Positions 38,701 to 48,932 are shown, counted from the first letter of the stretch. The stretch: DNA of 64,000 nucleotides from Terebella lapidaria (GCA_949152475.1 OX424569.1:23357950-23421949); one strand, 5' to 3'. Notes: generated by a model not told the origin, from the letters alone. Numbers and translations: made by a program.

Positions 38701-41700
38701 GGTGTTGTGATCTTACCATAAGACATGTCCATATGAAATTTTATCAAAATCGGTTCAGATTTGCAAGCTGTAGCGCGTTCACAAGAAAGTGTCTGCGGAC
38801 GAGGCGGCACGACGATCGTAAATCCATAGTATCCGCCGAACTTTGTTCGGGGGATACAATAATACCAGTAGTGTGGAATATTTTGTTGACAATTCTTCAA
38901 ACTTGACACAAGTTGATCCTCACACTAAGTTCACATGTATCAGATATGAGGTGTTTTCAAAGTTCAATTTGTGAAAGTATATTTCCTACTAGCAATCAAG
39001 CAAAACATACCTGGGGAGTGAGTTTGACTTTCTCGGCATCAAAGCTTGGAGGACTACACATGAATGTGCGACAGCCATGGGCATATTTTTCTTAATGTCA
39101 ATCTCCAAAGTTAAGCTCTGGAATTTGCTGTAACAACCATGAAATTCCAAAATTGGAAGCCAAAGATTACACTTTTCAAGAGTGATTTAGATTTATCTAC
39201 AGAGTGTGTAGATCATGCTGGAATATCTTCTGACCAGAACAGAAAGAAGTCCTGCACTTGAAAAGGTTATGAGGTACAGTACCTATCATTGTATATCCCA
39301 TCAAAGCATATGGGAGATTTGCAGCACTTGAATAAGACCAAATTTTCAGATATCTGAGCATTTTTAACAAACACAGGGAGTTTCTTTGTCTATCAATCTG
39401 GTTAGTTCACAAGCATTTGCATAATGAAAATATTTCCATGTGACTTTTGAAAGAGGACCCAGTTATACAACATTAACAACAGTGTCAGGATATCAGAGAG
39501 AAACACAAACCTGAATATCATAACACAAGACACTTAACTATAGCTATTGTAATATTACTCAGCAAAACATTCCCAAGCAGATATTATGACATAGAAATAA
39601 CTACAGTCATTAGAAAGTATTACAATGCAATATTTTACAACATTAGCATGATTGTGTATGCCATGATTTGTCATGACCTAAGCAAAGAATTTGCCCTTAC
39701 TGTGAACACTGAAGTTTTTTTTTAATGAATATACAAAATACATCAAACTTTTGTGCCAGTACATCAAAATTCTACTGTGTTACAATTACTGTGTCTTGAG
39801 ACATAGCAATAGCGGAATGGAAAAATATCCCCGGACTTACTTTTCAATTGCAGACTGGATCAAAGAGTTGCGACTGTATGGTTTAGTTTTTTCCAGGAAG
39901 TCTGACCAATAGTCTCCTTGGAATTTGGATGACAACTGTTGTTTCAGAAAATCCCCAAAGATATCAGTTCCCAAAACCTGAAAATTGAGACAAATTTTGA
40001 GCGGTTCAAAGTATATTCATCTGCTAAATCCAGTTAAATATCTTGTAATTTCAAATCTTTGTTTTCAGATTGATAACTTATGTACTTCTCCAAGTAATGC
40101 GTGTTGCAAAAATACAAACTGTCATGTAAAATTCTTTCTGTTGGCTTTCAATAGTCTCCAAAAACTGATCCTTGTGGAAAAAACGCTTTTCTCGATTGGT
40201 GTGTGAGAAAACATCCCTGCATAAAACATATTATATAATGTAATACATGTAAAAAATGCACATGGATCATAGATGCAAATTTGAAATAGTGATGACAGAA
40301 ATGATGACAGATTTCCATAAGTGATAATAACTATATTCCAAACAGATAGATGGAGTACAGGCAGTGTCCAAGAGCTTCGTTTTTCGTTAATTCAAGTTCT
40401 TTTTGTCATATATAGCATATTGCATATTGCATGTCTATGTTTCCGTAGTTTATATGTTGCCGCTCTTACCATATCTATAATGTAGGTCAGGGCGGACGTT
40501 CGGTATTATTACAATAACAATGACGTGAGCTTGCGTGTTCGTTCTTATTATATGGTGTCAGAAACCAAAGAAATACAGAAAGGACGAGAAGATGGAACAG
40601 TCACTACGACCGCCAGATATTCTACATTTAGAAGGTAACCTCGCTGAAAACTGGAGAAAGTGGAAGCAGAGATTTAAGCTGTATATGGTGGCGACCGATT
40701 TGGCATCAAAATCCGACGCTGTCAAGTCGTCAACATTTCTCCACGTGGCCGGGGACGAGGCGATCGATATCTACAACACGTTTACATGGGACAATGCAGG
40801 TGACGATAAAAAGGTTGACAAAATATTCGAGAAGTTTGAACAGTATTGTGAGCCCAGAAAGAATGTGACTTGGGAAAGACATGTGTTCAATACTCGTAGT
40901 CAATCAACGAGTGAAACTATTGAACAATACGTCACTGCCCTGAAGTTGTTGTCAAAAACATGTGAATTCGGTGATCTTGCTGAAGGACTGGTGAAAGACA
41001 GACTAGTTTGTGGTATACGAGACGATCAAATCCGTGCAAGGCTACTGAGAGAATCTACCTTGACACTAGAGAAAGCGGTTGACATATGCCGTGCTAGTGA
41101 GGCAAGTAGCAGCCAGATCAAACAGCTGAGTCATCAATCCACCGGTACAGCTGAAGTACACACCGTGAGAGCCAGAGGTGGTGGTGCACGGCCGAAATCG
41201 TACAAACAGTCGTCACAGAAACAGTCAACGCATCGATGTCGTAATTGTGGTATAGACCATGACAAGAACAGATGTCCAGCTGAGGGCGCAACCTGTTTCA
41301 AATGCAAAAAGTTTGGACATTTTGCGTCAAAGTGTCCTGAGAAGAAGACACAGAACAGACACCGGAGACATGTATATGGCGTGCACAAAGAACATGAGCA
41401 AGAAGAAAGTGACAGTGCTAGTGACAATGATTTCTTTGTTGGTACAGTGACAATGCCAGGGTGTACAACCAGAGCATGGGTTGTACCACTGTTCATCAAT
41501 GGAACTCGGATCAAGTTCAAGATTGATACTGGAGCAGAGTGCAATATAATGTCACGAGCTGCATTTAATGCAATACCTAGAATCCACGCAACTCCACTCA
41601 ATCCATCTGATGTTCGTTTGGTGACAAGGAAAACAGGAAAACATTGAGTTCTACATTGTCGATGGAGACGCCCCATCAGTGCTAGGTCTTGAAACATCAG

Positions 41701-44700
41701 TCGCGCTGAAGCTAATCAAGCGAGTGAACATCGCTGAGAAGTACAATGTACTGAAAGAGTACAGTGATGTGTTTTCAGGACTCGGGTGTATTGAAAACAC
41801 GGTCCATCACATCGAGTTGGATCCGAGTGTTACACCAGTAGTTCACCCACCAAGGAGAGTGCCAGTTGCACTAAGAGAAAAACTGAAAGCAGAACTTGAG
41901 CGTATGGAACAGTTAGATGTGATACAGCGTGTAAATGAACCAACCGACTGGGTAAACAGCATGGTGTTAGTGCAGAAGCCTAACAACAAAGTGCGTGTGT
42001 GTATTGATCCTCGTGACCTGAATAAGGCAATCAAACGCCACCACTTTCCCATGAGAACTGTTGAAGAAGTTGTCGCTCGCATGCCAGGAGCGAGAGTGTT
42101 CTCTGTACTTGATGCCACATCAGGTTTCTGGCAGATACGTCTGACGAGAGCTCAAAACTCTGTACTTTCAACACTCATATGGCAGGTACAGATTCCGGAG
42201 AATTCCGTTTGGAATTAAATCTGCACCAGAAATATTCCAGGCAACAATGAGTGATATATTTGATGACCTAGAAGGTGTTGAGGTCATTGTGGATGATTTG
42301 CTGATTTGGGGTCGTACACTCAGTGAGCATGACGGGAGGCTTCGTGAAGCCCTGAAGCGCTGTCGTCAGAAGAAAATCAAACTGAACAAAGACAAGTGTC
42401 AGATTGGATTGGACAGTATCAGATATGTGGGCCATGTGCTGACCAAGGATGGTCTGAAGCCAGACTCAAATAAAGTCATTGCTGTCCAGGAAATGCAGAA
42501 TCCAGAGTGCAAGGAAGATTTGCAGAGATTTCTGGGAATGCTGACTTACCTAGGAAAGTTCATTCCTAACTTGTCTAGTGAGAGTGCACCACTACGTGGG
42601 CTTCTAGAACAGAACATTGAGTGGCACTGGGAGAAATCGCAGCAGGATGCATTCGAGAGACTCAAGAAGATTGCATCAGAAGCCCCAGTTTTGCAATACT
42701 TCGATGCAAGTTTGCCAGTGACACTTTCAGTTGACTCAAGCTCGAAAGGTGTGGGAGCTGTGTTACTACAGAATCAGCAGCCAGTAGCTTATGCTTCGAA
42801 AGCATTGACATCAGCTCAACAAAACTACGCCCAGCTAGAAAAGGAACTTTATGCAATTGTGTTTGCATGTAACAGATTCCATGACTACATCTATGGTCAA
42901 GATGTAGTGCATGTCGAGTCCGATCACAAGCCCTTACAGTTCATCTTTAACAAGCCATTGTACTGTGCTCCACTGAGACTCCAGAAAATGCTGATGAGAC
43001 TGCAACTGTACAATCTCCGAGTGCAATACAAACCTGGAAAAGAGCTACACATAGCCGACGCTTTATCAAGGGCATATCTGGATGATACGTCGTCAGACCG
43101 CGAGTCAGCTGATGAGTTTCAAGTCAACGTAGTGGAGATGTTGCCAATTTCTGATGTCAGGCTACGTGAGTTTCACAGAGAAACGCAGCATGATGCAACT
43201 CTACAGCGGCTGAAAAGTTACACGACCAATGGATGGCCTGACAAGAAGCGTGATGTGCCACCTGAACTGAAACCATATTGGCACTACAGGGAGGAAATTA
43301 CAGTATGTGATGAGCTGTTGTTCAAAAACAACAAGTTGATTGTGCCAAAAGCATTGCAACAGGATATGCTGAAAAAGATACATTCTTCTCATCTCGGGAT
43401 CGATAGATGTAAACGTCGAGCTCGAGATGTGTTGTTCTGGCCGTACATGTGCCAGGATGTCGAGAATGTTGTGCATCGCTGCATGGTGTGCAGAGAAAAC
43501 AGCAGGCAAAATCAGAAGGAACCACTGATCAACATACCTGTGCCTGATTTGCCATGGTCAACAGTTGGTATGGACTTGTTTGAATTTGATGGTCATCAAT
43601 ACCTGTTGATGATATGCTATTACTCCAACTTTTTCGAGATCAACCAGTTGACAAAAACAACATCACGTGCTGTCATTACCATGTGTAAACCACACTTCGC
43701 GAGATACGGCATACCCCATCGTGTTATTACTGACAATGGGCCGCAGTTCTCTTCTAGAGAATTTGCTGAGTTTACACACATGTATGGATTCAAGCATACA
43801 ACTTCAAGCCCAAATTACCCCCAGAGTAATGGAATGGCCGAAAAAGGGGTAGGAATCGCAAAGTCGTTGCTGAGAAAAGCAAAACAAGATGGCACAGATC
43901 CAAATCTGGCCATACTGGAGTATCGTAACACTCCTCGAGACAGTAACCTTGGTTCTCCAGCGCAGCGACTAATGAGCCGCAGAACAAACACGGTGATTCC
44001 GGTCAGTACATCTCTACTGAAGCCAAAAGTTGTGAAAAATGTCAAGAAACATCTGGTTGAGGTCCGCGAAAAACAAAAAGAGTACTTTGACAGGAATGCC
44101 AGACCACTGACCCAATTGAATATTGGAGATAAAGTGCATGTCAGCTTACAAGACAAGTGGAAACCAGGTATGATTACAGCCATCGCAGATACACCAAGGT
44201 CGTATCTGGTGGATCAAGGCGACACAACATACAGAAGGAACAGGAAACATCTCCTGGGACCAGGACCCAGAGACGAAAGTGAAACTCCACCACCAAGATT
44301 TCAACTGGAACAACCTGATCCACCACCAGATCCACCAAACAGTCCACCACGAACCACACCCGTAGCCGAGCCCACACAGGAACCAGCAACACCTGAAGAT
44401 CCAGAGGAGCTGCGAAGGTCAAACAGAAGTACACGGCTGCCTTCAAAGTTTAAAGACTTTGTACTGAAGAAATGAACACTGTTCTGGATATATGCATGTT
44501 TGATGATGTTGACATGATTGATGTTTTGTGATTTTGTATGTCCATGTTTTGATGCAATTGCATGTTATGTTACTTTGGTCATGTAGAGTTTTGAATGATA
44601 TAACCAATGATATATAGAGTACCTTTATTGCTTAAGAAGGGGGATGTCATATATAGCATATTGCATATTGCATAACAATATGTTTCCGTAGTTTATATGT

Positions 44701-47700
44701 TGCCGCTCTTACCATATCTATAATGTAGGTCAGGGCGGACGTTCGGTATTATTACAATAACAATGACGTGAGCTTGCGTGTTCGTTCTTATTATACTTTT
44801 TATTACTGATACCTGAATAGATTGGCCATGAGTTCCAGGCAAACAGTCTGAAGCCCTCTATTGATTCTGGAACGAGATTTTTGCTCCTGTAAGATTGCCT
44901 CTGCCTGGCTTGAAGCTGTGCATCTGCAAAATTTCATGACAAAATTTAACATTACTGTGATATCAAAATCCTCTTACAAAATATTTGAATGTACATGTAT
45001 ACAATCTAGGCCATTGCGACAATATTCGAAGTACTGGGCACTCTACCAAAATGTGAGTATTAGTAGATTGGAAGAATTCGTATAATTCTTTGAATGTACA
45101 ATGTACATGTATACAATCTAGGCCATTGCCACAATATTCGAAGTACTGGGCACTCTACCAAAATGTGGGTATTAGTAGATTGGAAGAATTCGCATAATTC
45201 TACCTGTATAAAGTTTGTATTACAGAAACACATACCGGTACATGATGCTCAGAGCACTGTGAATGACATACAATATAAATATTTGAAAACAGTTATGGAC
45301 AACCAAAACCAAAAAATTCTTTGTGAGCTGATCACCGAAGCGATTAACATTGAAACACCAATGGGAAAGGAAATACTCAAGTTACTACGGACTACCGGAA
45401 ATTTGACAGCGAACTTCTTAGAAACATTGAAAGAAAAAATCAGGACCTCTTCTTCCACAAGACGACAGGACTATCTCACGTTAAACCAGTCACTTCTCCC
45501 ATATCGGATATACAAGGACAATGTTCCAGAATATACACGGATATCAACTACAAGATTAAGACTAGGATCACATAGACTAAAAATAGAGACAGGCCGATGG
45601 GCTCATGCTCTACTATCTTGCCCAAAAACTCTTACTCTAAGAAACTGTATTCCAGAAATCAAAAACTGCAATAACTTAAATGAAATTTTCACAATGATAA
45701 AGCCTTCAATACTAGCTCCTTATATTTTCAGAGCTTTGAAACTTTTGGAATAGATCGCATTATATATATACATTTATGTACTGAATCAATTATGCAAATA
45801 TATGCAATTCTTAGATACTGTAACTCAAGTATCATATAAGTATGATGTCTCATTTCAGTGTGTTAACACATTCAAATTTCAATATGCAAATGCCAAGCGT
45901 GCGACACAAATATTTTATTGAATTTTTGGTTTAGTGACACTTATCCCTGACATTGTAACATGTATTATGTCAATAAACTTACTACTACTACTACAAAAAT
46001 CCAACGAGGTCCAAATCAACACATCCTCTGTGTTGAATGTGATTGAATGTAAATCATCATGGTTCTGACTTACTGTCCGACATTCAGCCAGTCTGTCTGT
46101 CGCCTCGCTTGCTTGATTGCCATAATGAAAATATGTGCAGCAGCAGGGGGAATTCTGGGAAGGTTCAGCGAGGGGCAGACTTTCACTTCACCAAGGTCAA
46201 GGTCAACTAGCACAAGCTCTTCCACCTGTTTGTGTAATTAATCAATAATGATTCACTCAGTAAATCAGCATCGAAATCTCACATCGATATTACATTGACT
46301 GGAATGAACAGAATTTCAGGCTCTTTCTCTGAGTAGAATTATTCAATGGCAAATACATTTTCCCTATATATTCCAATAGCATGTCTCTGTACCCGTTCAA
46401 TGTACTGTCGATCACGTGCGTTACATCCCATAATAAATGTTCCTGGGGCCTCGATCAGCTCAATAAGGTTCCAGCTCAAGAGAGGCACATACGTAAAGTT
46501 CCAGTGAAACGGCTGGATCAGTGTCAACAAACTCTGAAAATAACCAATAAATGGACACATTTACTACTGTACACCAGTAAAGTATGGAAAGGTCAATAAA
46601 TATTTGTACTGCTCATGATGGTCACATTGATAGGTCAAAGATACCATCATCCCAGATTGAAAATGCAAATTCAACACTAAATATGGTAGTACTATATCTT
46701 AAATAGATGACTAAATTCAGTAAGAATGCACTGCAACCATTCCTTAACTTGTATTGAGAAGGAAAATCTACAAACTGAATTAACCTCACCTCACACGTAA
46801 GCACTGTGAGGGCGTGATGTGCCGATACCACAACAATTCTCTGTTGCGACAAAATTGCAGCAAAAATGAGCAAAATCTGGTCCGGATGTAGATGGAGAAA
46901 TGGTAGGTAAAGTGGAATGTCCACGGCGTGTTTTCCCGGGTGATCAGGAGGGAGCAGCACTATATCCAAGTCATAGAGCAAGGAAACATGCTGGAAATAT
47001 AGAATAGAAGAAATGATTTTTTCCACACAAAAATCAACTCATAATTGTTTAGCTCATAATCAGTATATGGTAACTATATCAACTACAATATGTAGGACTA
47101 GAGAGTAGACATGTTAGGCACCATGGCTACAGGTCCCGGGGGTGGCAGTGGTACTTTTGTCAGGTGAAGGGTGAATTCCTTCAACAGGTGGCACCAGTGT
47201 TCTGGAGTTTTCTGGATACGTGAGACTAGTCTGTGGATTAAACACATAAGGTATTATCATCCAGTGCCAATTTTCAGCAGAATCATGAAAAGACAATTCA
47301 AGTGCAAAGCGAGCGCACAGACATGTACAAACAGTAAATTTTACAATTTCCAGAATCATGTCTATAGGCGAACCTTAGTTGATTGATTTGTTATTGAAAG
47401 ATACAAACTCAGCACGTCGTCAGTGAATTCAATCAGAGACACACCTTGACAAAGCATCTTTCAGCACGGTCATGTATGGAGACTTGGAAACCGCTACATA
47501 ACACTCAGGCACATAGACGGTGAGCAGTTGTCCATTGTCTTGACTGCCACGACGAGGTGAAGATTTACTCAACTCCCACTTCTCAACGTCTTGGGTCTGG
47601 GTCTGTGTAAAATGTTATTCTTACGGGTCAAATGATGCCATTATTTGTTTGAGTACATAATATATTTCAGTCCTCTAATAACTTGAGGATCTCATAACTT

Positions 47701-48932
47701 GAGGTTCAAAAATCAATCCGAAGAGTGATGCCATTATGTGAAAGTACACACAAAATATCAAAAGATGGATATAACTATCTAGTACTTCTATTTACAATGT
47801 ACTAACAATAAGTTTAACTCTAATAATTACCCATTCCCAGGAACTGACCTGAAAGCAGCTATAGCTTTGATAGGCAGTGACACAGACAGCATAACTACGG
47901 TAACCATCAATGTCGGTTAGTACAAGGTAGTGAACACTAGGTGGCAGGGGACAATCTTTGACATATGCACCATCTGTGTACAAGCGAAATAATGCAAATG
48001 TTTGGAAGACTTCATAAACCAACTCCAAGAGATTGCATTGTGCATGCAAACTTGCATCCAATACTACTAGTAACCTGGGAAGCAGAAGGTCATCAGAGAG
48101 TTCAATGTGTCTGCTCCAAGAGGGAGAGCGGCGGGTGAGATCATCAGGTTTGCTGTACTGGCACGCTGACTCGCCAAGTCGAATACTCGAAACGAGCTTG
48201 TACGTAATTTGTTTCTCTGTAGGAACGAGCCTTCTCCACCTGGCTGCTTCTTGTGGAGTGTGGCCCGCTGTTTTGGTTTCGATGCTGCCCATGTTTTGTA
48301 GGGTCCAGGTGCTGGTGTATCATTGCTTCCCTGGTGGCAGTAGGTCAAGCCGAGTTAGCTCATTCAATATTTTTTTAACTACCTTTCTAAGTGTTCAACA
48401 AACTGTCAAGTTTACCTTCGACTTGCGACCTGATCGTCCCAGTTGTGTGGCAGCTGGAGGGTAATTAGAGTCTTTGGGCTCGGACTCAGTGGGAAATGTC
48501 GCCACGTGTCCAGATATTGCAGCCAGGGTCTGAGTCTCGAAGGCTGTGGAGAATATCTTCTGTTCATGGTGAAACAGTATGGGTGGCTGTTGGAATATAT
48601 AAAAAAGTCACATAAATTTGTAAAACTCCAACAATTCAATACATGTGTACTGGAATTCTGACTCTCAAGTAGGCTCCTGAAGTAATGGAGGTTGTTAAAT
48701 TAAATTATATTGCAATAACACCTTTAATAAAACTGAGTTAATACATACATACATGTACCTAATAAATCTACTCTATATTCTGTGATTTAATACCATACTT
48801 TTTTTTAACTAGATCAATATTTAACTAGATCAATGTGTCACAAACCTGAGGCTGGCTGGGAACTAGTCCGGTATGCTCGTTCATCCCGGCCACCATCACC
48901 ATCTCCAGCAGGGCATTGTGAAGTGAATCCAT
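21477..48932 (-). CDS. DENND3: DENN domain-containing protein 3 (Rab GEF), complete, 27 coding exons
   Basis: DENND3 is known as a guanine-nucleotide exchange factor for Rab12 acting in endosome/autophagy traffic. Coding exons 5'-3': 48932-48846, 48586-48416, 48330-48075, 47973-47849, 47602-47445, 47230-47122, 46990-46790, 46533-46393, 46225-46074, 44923-44813, 40216-40120, 39977-39841, 39127-39011, 36878-36698, 36614-36478, 35039-34870, 33832-33728, 33580-33406, 33259-33129, 32993-32825, 32717-32521, 32245-32115, 31918-31767, 31503-31370, 26391-26267, 23567-23445, 21659-21477. Introns are GT-AG and all phases agree; the total is 3,975 nt, 1,324 aa, somewhat longer than human. Order: uDENN, cDENN, dDENN, linker, PH-like (PHenn), WD40. 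The start is the first in-frame ATG after an upstream in-frame TGA. Exon 21 may instead end 3 nt earlier, at 32524 (GC donor). Introns 10, 14, 24 and 25 are swollen by mobile elements. Assembled by eye. Confidence 0.95.
21769..23324. mobile_element. Tc1/mariner-type MITE filling DENND3 intron 26
   Basis: TIRs CCGTATTTATTCAATTAG... (about 28 bp, continuing TTCGAACA) and their inverse are flanked by TA on both sides (21767-21768, 23325-23326), the mariner target signature. Internal TTCGAAC-containing repeats continue from the ends. A family E copy is nested at 22326-23229. No transposase. Confidence 0.85.
22326..23229 (+). mobile_element. Repeat family E, copy 2, nested in the mariner MITE
   Basis: GACATTAGAGCG, palindrome TTGGGGGCGAAGCCCCCAA, closely matching body, GAGCTCTAATGTC (23187-23199) and hairpin GCAGTTAGCTGC (23207-23218), as in the copy at 10843-11632. 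Contains an extra poly-G segment near 23126-23138. Confidence 0.82.
23605..26182 (+). mobile_element. Repeat family B, copy 2, about 12-13 core units (DENND3 intron 25)
   Basis: Left end AAGGCATTTCGGCAGAAATG (hairpin with GCCTT), poly-T, then units of about 145 bp running to 26110. Each has TGCCGAGTCGGCATTTTTCG, TCGATATCTCGGAAACGGTG, CGTCGTAGAGCGAAACGGAC, TTATTTTCGGACTCGTCGCC and TTTGACCTTGACC. The right end is CCGAAATGCCTCCAAGGCAT. The left edge is about 40 bp from DENND3 exon 26. Open frames inside simply repeat the unit. Confidence 0.85.
26538..31235 (+). mobile_element. Repeat family A, copy 3, interrupted by a hAT-like element (DENND3 intron 24)
   Basis: Left end AATTAGGCCAAGGGCC then AGGTTACCGGACAA (about 26570); core of about seven units to 27620. 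After the 27670-30802 insertion it resumes with GTGTCCCATTATAAAGC, CCCATTTGGGCCGAG and GCCGCCATTTTGAAAAAA, a GACGACGACGACGG microsatellite (about 31156-31190) and the terminal hairpin GGTTATCGGACC-ATA-GGTCCGGTAACC. Confidence 0.88.
27670..30802. mobile_element. Large non-autonomous hAT-like element nested in family A
   Basis: TIRs AGGGGCGGGTATAGG / CCTAAACCCGCCCCT (one mismatch), flanked by GTGTCCC(A) direct repeats (27663-27669, 30803-30809). The uninterrupted site in other family A copies reads GTGTCCCATT, confirming the insertion. Poly-G/poly-C tracts sit just inside both ends. Left internal part (27720-28250) is about three degenerate units containing GGGGTCTGGGGCCCGCT. No transposase domain recognised. 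Confidence 0.8.
32825..33580 (-). CDS. DENND3: DENND3 exons 18-20: PH-like (PHenn) domain
   Basis: Residues about 818-976. VDPYTFEEFYQSWKENE, then CRCSVGTGRIVLSMKRLFFL, EIIQLRNIKKID and INEMWAGKLLAEEL align with the human PHenn region (GKIAMTQKRLFLL, FRNIEEVKV, KEMWAGRKMADD). In human DENND3 this domain is reported to bind actin; the same role here is inference. Confidence 0.9.
33728..39127 (-). CDS. DENND3: DENND3 exons 13-17: helical and serine-rich linker
   Basis: Residues about 582-818. Exon 13 has HSCVVLQALMPRKSNSLP, running into exon 14's serine/arginine-rich SSRSSSPLTRRSHSIS, a likely disordered phosphorylatable stretch. Exon 15 (ARSVYAYLRGILLAAKHQKK) looks like a helical repeat. Exon 16 has LSTEDRTAVEQSFMYQKS and exon 17 DESGFAELVQLLFDVTTDSE. 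Exon 13 needs the acceptor at 39128-39129; the nearer AG at 39091 gives the wrong phase. Confidence 0.85.
34113..34828. mobile_element. pogo/Tigger-type MITE in DENND3 intron 16
   Basis: TIRs CAGTAAACTCCCGTTATAAC... and ...ATAACGGGAGTTTACTG with TA on both sides (34111-34112, 34829-34830). The CAGT...ACTG ends and TA duplication are typical of pogo/Tigger elements. It ends about 40 bp past the exon-16 donor. No transposase. Confidence 0.88.
35066..36233 (+). mobile_element. Repeat family A, copy 4 (variant ends; DENND3 intron 15)
   Basis: Left hairpin AGAGCCATAGAGGGCTCT then AGCTTACCGGACC; core of about four units (35270-35730); right end GCTTATCGGAC TATA GGACCGGTAAGC. The arm differs from copies 1-3 (AGCTTACCGG instead of AGGTTACCGG) on both ends together, which is compensatory. 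Confidence 0.82.
37115..38860 (+). mobile_element. Repeat family C, copy 1 (tandem core; DENND3 intron 13)
   Basis: Left end AACTAGATGCTTCC with hairpin GGTCGCCTACGACC. Repeats with GCCAGATCAAAC-type boxes follow, then about five units of 125-135 bp (about 37730-38340) sharing TTATTTGGTTACAGCCATGA, TTTACCTTGTTGA and TTATTGTGGTCAATAATAG. Then a conserved module, GCGGACGAGGCGG and the right hairpin GTATCCGCCGAAC-TTT-GTTCGGGGGATAC (38829-38857). A second copy is at 59378-60833. Confidence 0.82.
39841..47602 (-). CDS. DENND3: DENND3 exons 5-12: cDENN and dDENN catalytic region
   Basis: Residues about 214-581. Exon 5 has YVPECYVAVSKSPYMTVLKD. Exon 6 has VPLPPPGPV. Exon 7 has DHPGKHAVDIPLYLPFLHLH and then AAILSQQRIVVVSAHHALTV, the cDENN core helix and strand. 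Exon 8 has YVPLLSWNLIELIEAPGTFI followed by MGC. Exon 9 has ELVLVDLDLGEV. Exons 10-12 (with LELMANLFRDV and FHKDQFLE) resemble the dDENN helices. This is the part expected to bind Rab12. A Ty3/gypsy element occupies most of the intron between exons 10 and 11. Confidence 0.95.
40404..40552 (+). repeat. 5' LTR of the Ty3/gypsy element
   Basis: 149 bp, TGTCATATATAGC to TTCTTATTATA; a TATA-like TCATATATAG lies at its very start. Matches the 3' LTR except for GCATGTCTATG against GCATAACAATATG. Confidence 0.93.
40592..41647 (+). pseudogene. Ty3/gypsy gag and protease (frame broken at the end)
   Basis: The frame is open from 40535, but the likely start is the ATG at 40592 (MEQSLRPPDILHLEGN), after the primer-binding site. 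Gag capsid-like region, then two zinc knuckles: CRNCGIDHDKNRC (CX2CX3HX4C) and CFKCKKFGHFASKC (CX2CX4HX4C). The retropepsin-like protease active site is FKIDTGAECNIM. After DVRLVT the frame runs out at TGA 41645; compared with relatives, about 25 residues before the EFYIVDGDAP motif are missing, with a frame change. Short internal deletion inferred. Confidence 0.88.
41645..44475 (+). pseudogene. Ty3/gypsy pol: RT, RNase H and integrase (frameshifted)
   Basis: Starts in frame with EFYIVDGDAPSVLGLE (protease end). RT motifs VLVQKPNNKVRVCIDPRDLN and FSVLDATSGFWQI precede two frame changes between about 42150 and 42225; RT resumes with RRIPFGIKSAPEIFQ and the catalytic VDD box (IVDDLLIWG). RNase H: LSVDSSSKGVGAVL. 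Integrase: zinc motif (HSSHLG...CMVC), catalytic Asp in VGMDLFEFDG, Asp in VITDNGPQFSS, Glu in GMAEKGVG. C-terminal chromatin-type end SNRSTRLPSKFKDFVL, stop at 44473-44475. Domains intact over 42247-44475; the copy needs trans help or is dead. Confidence 0.9.
44645..44795 (+). repeat. 3' LTR of the Ty3/gypsy element
   Basis: 151 bp, preceded by AAGAAGGGGGA. Its end is 15 bp from the GT donor of DENND3 exon 10 (minus strand, donor at 44811-44812). Confidence 0.93.
44985..45202. repeat. Tandem duplication of about 105 bp
   Basis: GTACATGTATACAATCTAGG ... GTAGATTGGAAGAATTCG is present twice (about 44988-45086 and 45098-45202) with few differences. It directly precedes the LINE fragment. Confidence 0.85.
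45205..46005 (+). pseudogene. Non-LTR retrotransposon 3' fragment in DENND3 intron 9
   Basis: A plus-strand frame to 45753 has YTRISTTRLRLGSHRLKIET and later SCPKTLTLRNCIPEI, the region after the reverse transcriptase of jockey/CR1-type LINEs (RLRLGxxxLxxExG, then HxLLxCP). The cysteine cluster normally between them is deleted. The 3' tail ends with AATAAACTTACTACTACTAC (about 45971-45990), a LINE-style simple-repeat tail. 5'-truncated, antisense to DENND3. Confidence 0.78.
47849..48932 (-). CDS. DENND3: DENND3 exons 1-4: N-terminus and uDENN region
   Basis: Residues about 1-213. Exon 1 gives MDSLHNALLEMVMVAGMNEH. Exon 3 ends in LMTFCFPG, the conserved LPxFCFP step of the uDENN module. Exon 4 carries VHYLVLTDIDGYRSYAVCVT, matching the family's FHxFVLTDxxGxRxYG strand. 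Exon 3 is also open in a second frame containing MGSIETKTAGHTPQEAARW; that frame breaks the splice phase (in-frame TGA near the acceptor) and lacks the FCFP motif, so it was rejected. Confidence 0.92.

Larger units (their letters stand above)
40404..44795 (+). mobile_element. Ty3/gypsy LTR retrotransposon, recent insertion in DENND3 intron 10
   Basis: Complete structure: 5' LTR 40404-40552, primer-binding site TGGTGTCAGAAACC (40553-40566), gag-pol, polypurine tract AAGAAGGGGGA (about 44634-44644), 3' LTR 44645-44795, and target duplication CTTTT (40399-40403, 44796-44800). The LTRs are short (149 and 151 bp) and nearly identical, differing only in one small patch, so insertion is recent. They start TG but end TTATTATA, not CA. 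Domain order PR-RT-RNaseH-IN is that of Ty3/gypsy. Reading frame lesions at about 41640 and 42150-42225 make this copy defective. It is antisense to DENND3. No env. Confidence 0.95.

Noticed and set aside
39227..39255. Extra micro-exon between DENND3 exons 12 and 13
   Set aside because: Joining it creates a stop codon; moving the exon 13 acceptor to 39128 solves the phase without it.
40404..44795. Endogenous retrovirus with env
   Set aside because: No env frame between integrase end (44475) and the polypurine tract (about 44634); an ordinary Ty3/gypsy element.
47220..47359. Alternative DENND3 exon in the frame containing FALELSFHDSAENWHW
   Set aside because: No acceptor or donor fits, and the phase-matched exon 47230-47122 with VPLPPPGPV matches the family.
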